Source: an uncultured Chlorobiaceae bacterium
GTDB taxonomy: Bacteria > Bacteroidota > Chlorobiia > Chlorobiales > Chlorobiaceae
Assembly: GCA_903824295.1 (NCBI GenBank)
Contig: CAIJWE010000030.1
Coordinates: 124,001 to 188,000, forward strand
Length of the DNA stretch: 64,000 bases
Direction: 5' to 3'
Shown: in pieces, positions 57,731-64,000 of the stretch
How positions within the stretch are numbered: position 1 is the first letter of the stretch
How the letters are laid out: the number at the start of each line of letters is the position of its first letter
The notes under the pieces: model-generated
What the model saw: the letters and a program-made list of their open reading frames with translations, nothing else
The model's database searches: none
Told to the model about the DNA's origin: nothing
Translations under genes and position numbers: made by a program

Positions 57731-58036
57731 ATGTCAACACTTACAGAAATCCAAACCCAGATAGCTGAGCTTCAGAAGCAGGCTCAGGAAATCATCAACG
57801 TAGAGCGCAGAGCAGTCATTGATGATATCAAGGTTAAGATGACCACCTATAATATCTCCGTAGAGGAGCTTGAAAGAAAGGGAAAGGCCGTTAAAGCTGG
57901 ACAGAGAACTCCATCTCCTATTAAGTACAGAAAGAGTGAGACCGAATACTGGGTAGGCAGAGGCCCTAAACCGCAATGGGTCAAAGCAATCGAAAGTGAT
58001 GGTGAAAATATTGAATTGTACCGGGTGCCAGAATAA
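57731..58036 (+). CDS. H-NS-family nucleoid protein
   Basis: A 101-residue protein with an N-terminal coiled-coil oligomerisation region (IQTQIAELQKQAQEIINVER) and a C-terminal DNA-binding domain. Its EYWVGRGPKPQWVKA matches the H-NS TW-x-GRG-x-x-PxW element that inserts into the AT minor groove. The start at 57731 (MSTLTEIQ) is preceded by an in-frame TTG. A strong terminator follows. H-NS is typical of Proteobacteria; its presence here suggests transfer or a Chlorobi branch. Confidence 0.83.
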   Translation: MSTLTEIQTQIAELQKQAQEIINVERRAVIDDIKVKMTTYNISVEELERKGKAVKAGQRTPSPIKYRKSETEYWVGRGPKPQWVKAIESDGENIELYRVPE

Positions 58037-58081
58037 ATCACGAACACCCGTTCATTTATCTTTCCCCATATAATTCCAGGC

Positions 58082-58144
58082 AACCTCAAGCAGCAAAATG
58101 AGCGATAAGAGTGATACTTATTCTCGGCTGCTTGAGGTTTTTTT
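58082..58144 (+). terminator. Rho-independent terminator after the H-NS-like gene
   Basis: AACCTCAAGCAGC and GCTGCTTGAGGTT form a perfect 13-bp stem, with an internal short hairpin (ATAAG / CTTAT) in a 32-base loop, followed by seven T. Confidence 0.9.
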
Positions 58145-58147
58145 GGA

Positions 58148-59011
58148 TTATTGCTCCATTGAAAACCCCGGAAGTGTCAAGCTTTTGCGATAGGCTTCAG
58201 GCAGGCAATTCATAGCGGTCAACGCCTCATCTTCTCTTTCAAAAAGCCCGAAAACGGCTGACCCGCTGCCGGAAAGTGATGCAAAAATGCTGCCCGCTTC
58301 AAGTAATGCAGATTTAACCTGGCGAACGACGGGGAAATGATCAAATACCGCAGGCTCAAAATCATTTTCAAAGAGTGCCAAATCCTCCTTTTTTCCGGAA
58401 AGACAAAGTTCTGAAACACATTTTTTCAGGTCAGGAAGTTTGCGATCAAAGCGCGGATAGAAATGCTTGTATGCCCAGACCGTCGCAATATGCTCATCAG
58501 GAAAAACTGTGACGACATAATAAGGAAGGGTGAGAGCGAGGTCATCGAGGTCATCTCCAATACCTCGTGCGTATGCAAGCCCTTTCATGGCAAGAAAATA
58601 GGGCACATCCGCACCAAGTTTCACGGCAAGGGCATGCAGTTCGACTGGAGATGCGTTAATCTGCCAAAACTGATTGAGCACTCTGAGCACCGTGGCTGCG
58701 TCGCTGCTTCCACCGCCAAGCCCTGCTCCAAAAGGCACCTCTTTTTGAAGGTGCATCGACACCCCCTTACTGGTTCCGGCAAACTGCTGCAAGGATTTGG
58801 CGGCCTTGATACAGAGGTTATTGTCGTCCACCGAAAGACCGGGAATAGAGCAGCTCATCGAAATGACTTCGGAATCGCTGAATTCAATGGTGTCATACCA
58901 GTTGATTGGCGCAAAAATAGTCTCAAGAGTGTGGTAGCCATCTTTGCGTTTGCCGGTGATGAGAAGGCCAAGATTGATTTTCGCAAAAGCTTTCAGGGAG
59001 AGGGTATACAT
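58148..59011 (-). CDS. ispE: 4-diphosphocytidyl-2-C-methyl-D-erythritol kinase
   Basis: A 287-residue GHMP kinase of the MEP isoprenoid pathway, needed for the prenyl tails of chlorophylls and quinones. The N-terminal FAKINLGLLITGKRKDGYH and the phosphate-binding PFGAGLGGGSSDAATVLR are diagnostic; the C-terminal GSILASLSGSGSA-like segment (FASLSGSGSAVFG) is normal. It faces the H-NS gene tail-to-tail and diverges from the SPOR gene. Confidence 0.95.
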   Translation of the reverse strand: MYTLSLKAFAKINLGLLITGKRKDGYHTLETIFAPINWYDTIEFSDSEVISMSCSIPGLSVDDNNLCIKAAKSLQQFAGTSKGVSMHLQKEVPFGAGLGGGSSDAATVLRVLNQFWQINASPVELHALAVKLGADVPYFLAMKGLAYARGIGDDLDDLALTLPYYVVTVFPDEHIATVWAYKHFYPRFDRKLPDLKKCVSELCLSGKKEDLALFENDFEPAVFDHFPVVRQVKSALLEAGSIFASLSGSGSAVFGLFEREDEALTAMNCLPEAYRKSLTLPGFSMEQ

Positions 59012-59103
59012 GGAATGCGTTTGATTTTATATGAAAAAATTTGGCATATTCGGAGAAGTGAACATTCCGCAGGAAACACTGAACAAAAACAAATTGAACA
59101 TTC

Positions 59104-59937
59104 ATGCTTTCTGAAAAGAGGTTGTTCCATCTTCGCAAAAACACAGCAACACTCTGTATTGCTCTCTTTGTGACACTCGTCTCTCTGCCCATCCTTTCGG
59201 CAGAAGAGCGCTCCTACGCCCGTGAAATAGAGCAGTACGTGGCTGAAGATAAGGTTTATTTGCTGGAAAATATTCGGCAAAACATCACCCGCCCTTCTGA
59301 AGAAACCGTTGTTGATGCCCTGCTTTCTGAAAGTGGGCCGGAAGCAATAGCGCTTTTTCGGAAGCAGTTGAAAGATTATCCTGATCCTGTGCTTGACAAG
59401 CTCAGCACATCACGAATAGCCGCCTATAGCATGGCACTCAACGGCACCGCTAAACTTGAGAAGCGTTCCAAGCCTCTGGCACCAGAGCAAGAGATGCCTG
59501 CAGATTTACAGGAGAGCACAAGTCAAAAACTTGCGCTTATTGCAGAGAAGAAAACGAGTGACTCGCTGGCTCCCCCGCCAACTGTACCAGAGAAACAAAG
59601 GTGGAAAACCGTAGCGCCCCTGACACTTTTGCAAAAAAAGCCAATACAGAAACCAGTGCGTCTCCCGCCACCTGTGGCTGAAAAATCAAAACAGGAACCT
59701 GCCAGTGCAACGAAGAGCAGTTTTACACTGCAGTTCGGAAGTTTCACAAGCAAAGAGAATGCTGAAGCATTGGCCCAAAAGGTCTCGCTCTACGAAAAAG
59801 CAGTAACCATTCAACAGGGCGAGTTCTATAAAGTGTTTTTGAAAAAAAATTATGAATCAAGAGAAGAGGCTGCTGCTTTGGTAAAAGTGCTGCCGTTTCT
59901 TGCAATTATTGTCCCTGTCAAAGTGGCTCAGCATTGA
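59104..59937 (+). CDS. SPOR-domain exported protein
   Basis: A 277-residue protein. A signal/anchor segment (TATLCIALFVTLVSLPILSA, about residues 15-35) is followed by a charged and proline-rich middle (about 115-200) and a C-terminal SPOR domain (FTLQFGSFTSKENAEALAQK) that binds denuded peptidoglycan at the division septum. It is followed after 19 bases by the sigma-54 activator gene, so they may share a transcript. Confidence 0.82.
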   Translation: MLSEKRLFHLRKNTATLCIALFVTLVSLPILSAEERSYAREIEQYVAEDKVYLLENIRQNITRPSEETVVDALLSESGPEAIALFRKQLKDYPDPVLDKLSTSRIAAYSMALNGTAKLEKRSKPLAPEQEMPADLQESTSQKLALIAEKKTSDSLAPPPTVPEKQRWKTVAPLTLLQKKPIQKPVRLPPPVAEKSKQEPASATKSSFTLQFGSFTSKENAEALAQKVSLYEKAVTIQQGEFYKVFLKKNYESREEAAALVKVLPFLAIIVPVKVAQH

Positions 59938-59956
59938 ACCAAAGAGAAAAAAACTG

Positions 59957-61144
59957 ATGAAGCGAGAGAGCACCATCGTTGGGCAATCTGCACTGATATC
60001 CCAACTCAAGCAACTTGCTCTTCAGGTTGCCGGAACCGATATCACCGTATTGATTATTGGAGAAACCGGATCGGGCAAGGATGTGCTGGCACGCTTTATT
60101 CATGCCAACAGCCTGCGGGCTGAAAGAAGCTTTATTCCTGTCAATTGTGGTGCTATTCCCTCCGGCATTCTCGAATCGGAACTGTTCGGTCATGAAAAAG
60201 GGGCCTTTACCGGAGCGGTGCAAAGCAGAAAAGGGTACTTTGAAAGCGCCGACCGGGGCACCATTTTTCTTGATGAAATCGGCGAAATGCCACTGGAAAC
60301 CCAGGTGAAATTTCTCCGCGTTATTGAGACCGGCGAGTTTCAACGGGTAGGCTCTTCGGAGACGATCTACTCTGATGCACGCATCATTGCTGCGACAAAC
60401 AAAAACATGTACCAGGCCGTTGCTGAAAAAAAATTTCGTGAAGATCTCTTCTACCGCCTGCGCAGTGTTGAAATTCAGATCCCGCCACTGCGGGAGAGGG
60501 GAAAAGATATCCTCCTGCTGGCCGAAACATTTGTTCATGAATTTGAGCAGAAACACAAAATCCTCTTTGAAGGATTCAGCCCCGATGCTGCGGAGATGCT
60601 TATCCGCTACCCCTGGCCGGGCAACGTGCGCGAGCTCAGAAATCTTATAGAGTCGCTGCTTGTACTTGAAAAAGGAGAATACATTACCCCTGAAATCCTT
60701 GAACGCCATCTTGTGCAGCGAAACAGGTATAAAAGCCTGGTTCATGATCCTGTCAGATCTGAAAAAAATGAACTCCAGATCATCTACAGCTCGATTATCC
60801 AGCTTCGCCAGGAGGTGAGCGAGATCCGTCAACTCCTTCAGCTCCTCGTTCAAACCAGAGCTGTCACCCCGCTGCTTCTGCCCGATACATCACTGACAGC
60901 TCCGCCCTTTACAACCGCATCAAAGCCCTCCTTCGGCAAAAACGAAGACTCCATTCGCCCGACAGAAACTCTCCTTTCACTCGACGATATAGAACGGAAG
61001 ACCATAGCCGACACACTTGATGCATGTCATGGAAACAAACGAAAAACCGCCCTTGCTCTTGGGATTACTGAACGAACCCTCTACCGAAAAATCAAGGCCT
61101 ACGGACTGCATGAGCTGCCCGATTCCATAGAGAGAGACTCTTGA
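59957..61144 (+). CDS. Sigma-54-dependent transcriptional activator without receiver domain
   Basis: A 395-residue AAA+ enhancer-binding protein. Walker A GETGSGKDVLARFI, the sigma-54-contacting GAFTGA (ELFGHEKGAFTGAV), Walker B TIFLDEIGEM and the R-finger region are intact. A Fis-type HTH (about 360-390; NKRKTALALGITERTLYRKI) ends it. There is no N-terminal receiver or GAF domain, as in PspF, so activity is probably controlled by another protein. A long linker (about 260-340) separates AAA+ and HTH. Confidence 0.93.
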   Translation: MKRESTIVGQSALISQLKQLALQVAGTDITVLIIGETGSGKDVLARFIHANSLRAERSFIPVNCGAIPSGILESELFGHEKGAFTGAVQSRKGYFESADRGTIFLDEIGEMPLETQVKFLRVIETGEFQRVGSSETIYSDARIIAATNKNMYQAVAEKKFREDLFYRLRSVEIQIPPLRERGKDILLLAETFVHEFEQKHKILFEGFSPDAAEMLIRYPWPGNVRELRNLIESLLVLEKGEYITPEILERHLVQRNRYKSLVHDPVRSEKNELQIIYSSIIQLRQEVSEIRQLLQLLVQTRAVTPLLLPDTSLTAPPFTTASKPSFGKNEDSIRPTETLLSLDDIERKTIADTLDACHGNKRKTALALGITERTLYRKIKAYGLHELPDSIERDS

Positions 61145-62722
61145 TTACAGAGCACTCTTCCCTCCCCGACTCTTTACACCTGCCGCAATAAAAAGGAGCG
61201 CAGAAAGAGCCAAGGCTATTTTCGGGAGAAGATCGGGGTGGGTGGTATAAAAAGTCATGCGACTTTCGAGTGGGACCTCTGCCGTCAAACTCTCCTCCTG
61301 CCACCAGGGCACTTCTGCAATGGTACGACCAAATTTATCGATAACAACCGTCAAGCCGGTATTGGCACACCGCGCCATCGCCCGACGGTTTTCGATACAG
61401 CGCAACCTGCCAATGGCCAGATGCTGGTAGGGACCGTACGATGTTCCGTACCAGCCGTCATTGGTTACAAGGGTCAGAAGCCTTGCTCCTTTGCGAACAA
61501 ACTCCGAAACGAGGGTAGGAAAAATGGACTCATAGCAAATAATATTGGCCAGAAGAACCTTCCCATGCCGTGGAGAGGAGAGTTCCATAATGGAGGCATC
61601 GCGCCCCTTCCCCCACCCCCTGATACCCGACAAGGAAAAGGTCAGATTACCAAGCCAGGGAAAATAGTCGATGTATGGTACCCGCTCAGCAAAGGGAACA
61701 AGACGCATTTTATGATAAATCTGGGGAACACGACGACCCGGTTCAAGCAGCATAGAAGCATTATAGCTCTCATAAGGCTTATTGCGCTCACCGGCAATAT
61801 CAATAAAACCGCTCAGCAGAGCCGTATTCCACACTCGCAACGCAAAATGCAACGACTGCAGATCACCAGCATAGGCCCCCTCAAGAATGGAAAATGGAAT
61901 CGCGGTTTCAGGCCATATCACCAGCTCGGGCCGATTCTCTCGAACAGCCTTGCCGGTCATCCGGTAATATCGCTCCATAATCTCAGTGCTGTTATACGCT
62001 ACCCACTTCTCGTGGGGATTGATATCAGGCTGGACCAGTGTCACCCGGAGATGCAACTCCTTTTCGGAAACCATACCTTCCCGATAGAGAAGCACCGAGG
62101 AGTAGAGCAATGGAGCCGCAACCATCAGTGCCATGACAGCAGCCAAGCCAGTAGCCTCCCTTTTGCTGCCAATCAGGGCGAGCACAACCAGAACATTGAA
62201 CCACACAAGCCAGAAACTGACTCCCCATACTCCGACAAGATCGGCATACTGAATCATGAGGTTCAAATTGGCCTGTGAATTTCCAAAGGTCAGCCATCCA
62301 AGCGACAAATCCTGCTGCATATAGGACCACTCCCATGCAACCCAGAGAAATGGGAGAGAAAAGAGTGCAAAACGGTAGCCCGCCATTTTTTTGAGCGCAA
62401 AAAAAGCAAATAAAGGTACCGTGAGAAAAAATGCCTGCGCAATAATGGTCAACACGCCTCCCGGGAAAGTTGCCAGACTCACCCACCAGAGGCTGATCAG
62501 ACAAAAAAGAAGCATCGAGAGATAGACTCGACGGAAGAGCTCACCCGGCTTTTCCACATTTTGAAGAGAGATGAGCAGCGGAACAAGGGCAACCCATGCT
62601 ACTATTTCAAGGCGAATAAAGGGATAGGATGGAAACGAAAGCCCAAGAAGAGCTCCGCTCAGCAGGGATGGCAGATAACGGGAATGACTCAGTTTGCTAA
62701 TTGTCCGGAATAATTGGCTCAT
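61145..62722 (-). CDS. lnt: Apolipoprotein N-acyltransferase
   Basis: The enzyme adds the third acyl chain to lipoproteins in the inner membrane. Six or more N-terminal helices precede a nitrilase domain with Glu in ELVIWPETAIPF, Lys in IYHKMRLVPFAE and Cys in IICYESIFP. I chose the ATG at 62722 (MSQLFRTISK); a longer frame reaches 62815 and starts with a hydrophobic extension of uncertain reality. Its stop abuts the activator's stop. It serves the several lipoproteins seen in the window. Confidence 0.93.
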   Translation of the reverse strand: MSQLFRTISKLSHSRYLPSLLSGALLGLSFPSYPFIRLEIVAWVALVPLLISLQNVEKPGELFRRVYLSMLLFCLISLWWVSLATFPGGVLTIIAQAFFLTVPLFAFFALKKMAGYRFALFSLPFLWVAWEWSYMQQDLSLGWLTFGNSQANLNLMIQYADLVGVWGVSFWLVWFNVLVVLALIGSKREATGLAAVMALMVAAPLLYSSVLLYREGMVSEKELHLRVTLVQPDINPHEKWVAYNSTEIMERYYRMTGKAVRENRPELVIWPETAIPFSILEGAYAGDLQSLHFALRVWNTALLSGFIDIAGERNKPYESYNASMLLEPGRRVPQIYHKMRLVPFAERVPYIDYFPWLGNLTFSLSGIRGWGKGRDASIMELSSPRHGKVLLANIICYESIFPTLVSEFVRKGARLLTLVTNDGWYGTSYGPYQHLAIGRLRCIENRRAMARCANTGLTVVIDKFGRTIAEVPWWQEESLTAEVPLESRMTFYTTHPDLLPKIALALSALLFIAAGVKSRGGKSAL

Positions 62723-62962
62723 CAAAACAACAAAATGGTTATCAATTGACGCAAAAAAAACAGAAAAGCAGACCCCCGACAGAAAACCGCCAAGAGTAAA
62801 CGCCATTTCCGTCAAACAGATAATGGCTCAAAACATATTTTACTTTATTTATTGATTTTTATTCTTTAAATTTCTAGCAATCTGTTACTTAACAGGAATC
62901 GTTTCTGTGACACTTCCTGAAAATATCCAATTTCAACGCCATTAGAAAAAGGAGAACTCATT

Positions 62963-64000
62963 ATGGCTCTTTTCGGCACAAAAGACACCACCACCGCACA
63001 CTCAGATTATGAGATCGTACTTGAGGGCGGTTCCAGCTCGTGGGGCAAAGTAAAATGTCGGGCGAAGGTTAACGTCCCACCGGCTCTTCCCCTTTTACCG
63101 GCTGACTGTAACATCAAGATTAATGTAAAACCCCTCGACCCGGCAAAAGGTTTCGTAAGGTTTTCAGCAGTTATTGAGTCAATTGTAGACAGCACAAAAA
63201 GCAAGCTGGTTGTAGAGGCTGACATTGCCAATGAGACCAAAGAGAGAAGAATCTGCGTCGGTGAAGGCTCCGTTACCGTAGGAGACTTCTCTCACTCGTT
63301 CTCCTTTGAAGGCTCCGTTGTCAACCTCTTCTACTACCGTTCAGACGCAGTCAAAAGAAATGTACCGAACCCGATCTACATGCAGGGACGTCAGTTCCAT
63401 GATATTATCATGAAAGTGCCGCTCGATAATCCTGATGTTATCGACACATGGGAAGGGACACTGCAGGCGTTGCAGTCAAACGGCGCATTCAATGACTGGA
63501 TTCGTGAGTTCTGGTTTATCGGACCGGCCTTTACGGCTCTGAATGAAGGCGGACAGAGAATTTCAAAAATTGAGGTCAACAGCATTGGCACCCAGAGTGG
63601 TGACAAAGGACCGGTTGGTGTGACGAGATGGCGTTTCTCTCACGGCGGCTCCGGTATTGTTGACTCCATTGCACGCTGGGCAGAGCTCTTCCCTGCAGAC
63701 AAGCTGAACAGGCCTGCATCGGTGGAAGCTGGATTCCGTTCCGACTCACAGGGTATCGAAGTCAAGGTTGATGGCGACTTCCCTGGCGTATCGGTTGATG
63801 CCGGCGGTGGTCTGCGCAGAATTTTGAACCATCCTCTCATTCCGCTTGTACACCACGGCATGGTAGGAAAACTGAACGACTTTACCGTCGATGCACAGTT
63901 GAAAATTGTTCTTCCAAAAGGATACAAGGTCCGTTATGCGGCACCCCAGTTCCGTTCACAGAACCTTGAAGAGTATCGCTGGAGCGGTGGCGCCTATGGC
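62963..64000 (+). CDS. fmoA: Fenna-Matthews-Olson bacteriochlorophyll a protein, partial
   Basis: The trimeric antenna protein passes energy from the chlorosome baseplate to the reaction centre. The start is MALFGTKDTTTAHSDYEIVL, after GGAG. Bacteriochlorophyll-ligating histidines are visible at about residues 111 (FSHSF), 146 (QFHDII), 290 (RILNHPL) and 297-298 (PLVHHGM), counting the initiator Met. 346 codons lie in the window; the last 20 or so are cut off. It diverges from lnt, with about 240 AT-rich bases upstream. Confidence 0.98.
   Translation, partial: MALFGTKDTTTAHSDYEIVLEGGSSSWGKVKCRAKVNVPPALPLLPADCNIKINVKPLDPAKGFVRFSAVIESIVDSTKSKLVVEADIANETKERRICVGEGSVTVGDFSHSFSFEGSVVNLFYYRSDAVKRNVPNPIYMQGRQFHDIIMKVPLDNPDVIDTWEGTLQALQSNGAFNDWIREFWFIGPAFTALNEGGQRISKIEVNSIGTQSGDKGPVGVTRWRFSHGGSGIVDSIARWAELFPADKLNRPASVEAGFRSDSQGIEVKVDGDFPGVSVDAGGGLRRILNHPLIPLVHHGMVGKLNDFTVDAQLKIVLPKGYKVRYAAPQFRSQNLEEYRWSGGAYG

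Overview
The window is chromosomal DNA from a green sulfur bacterium (Chlorobiaceae, a Chlorobium-type phototroph). The main evidence is the 3' end, which carries fmoA for the Fenna-Matthews-Olson bacteriochlorophyll a antenna protein, known mainly from this group. A (bacterio)chlorophyll synthase at 2567-3646 agrees. I do not name a species.

Layout. Positions 1-1347 hold an IS3-family insertion sequence cut by the window edge, followed by an eroded transposase remnant. Positions 2.0-6.0 kb hold a membrane protein, the chlorophyll synthase, a family 2 glycosyltransferase, a LOG-family nucleotide hydrolase, a lipoprotein-type MsrA and tRNA-Val(CAC) with a clear promoter. Positions 6.1-13.8 kb form one minus-strand cluster: AraC regulator, RND adaptor, RND pump, outer-membrane factor and a ferredoxin/flavodoxin-NADP reductase-like enzyme. 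Positions 14-18 kb hold ogt with a membrane protein, two small unknowns, an unusual orphan 2-oxoacid:ferredoxin oxidoreductase beta-like protein and gene debris. Positions 18.2-22.4 kb hold a Tim44-like/zinc-ribbon/TerB-like membrane protein, an SPFH-SHOCT protein and a CsgG-like exported protein. Positions 22.4-26.5 kb hold an Old Yellow Enzyme, an HTH-MsrB fusion ORF and a KefB-type antiporter.

Positions 26.5-29.2 kb are a scarred region: remnants of a recombinase and a zeta-toxin-like ATPase, then an old direct duplication of about 0.7 kb. Each copy of the duplication carries one Nif11-leader-like small gene and the 5' end of proB; only the downstream proB is intact. Housekeeping follows: proBA, a broken antitoxin, hicAB, lolD, a hydrolase, an MFS transporter, a DegT aminotransferase, mpl, gap, a flavodoxin-like protein, a SUMF1-like protein, a two-component system, malic enzyme, hrcA-grpE-dnaJ, prmC, proS, a 2-Cys peroxiredoxin, vapBC, a GyrI-like protein, a purine permease, a carbon-nitrogen hydrolase, an H-NS-like protein, ispE, a SPOR protein with a sigma-54 activator, lnt and fmoA.

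Themes. Thiol and oxidant repair recurs (MsrA, MsrB, peroxiredoxin, Old Yellow Enzyme), which fits a strict anaerobe that needs oxidant defence. Toxin-antitoxin systems appear in every state from intact (hicAB, vapBC) to wrecked (zeta, higA and TIGR02574-like remnants). The most unusual items are the SPFH/Tim44/zinc-ribbon module, the duplicated Nif11-like peptides, the beta-subunit homologue lacking a cluster cysteine, the H-NS-like gene behind spaced AT-rich repeats, and a perfect 28-bp inverted repeat at 44016-44087. All assignments come from reading the sequence; no database search was run.
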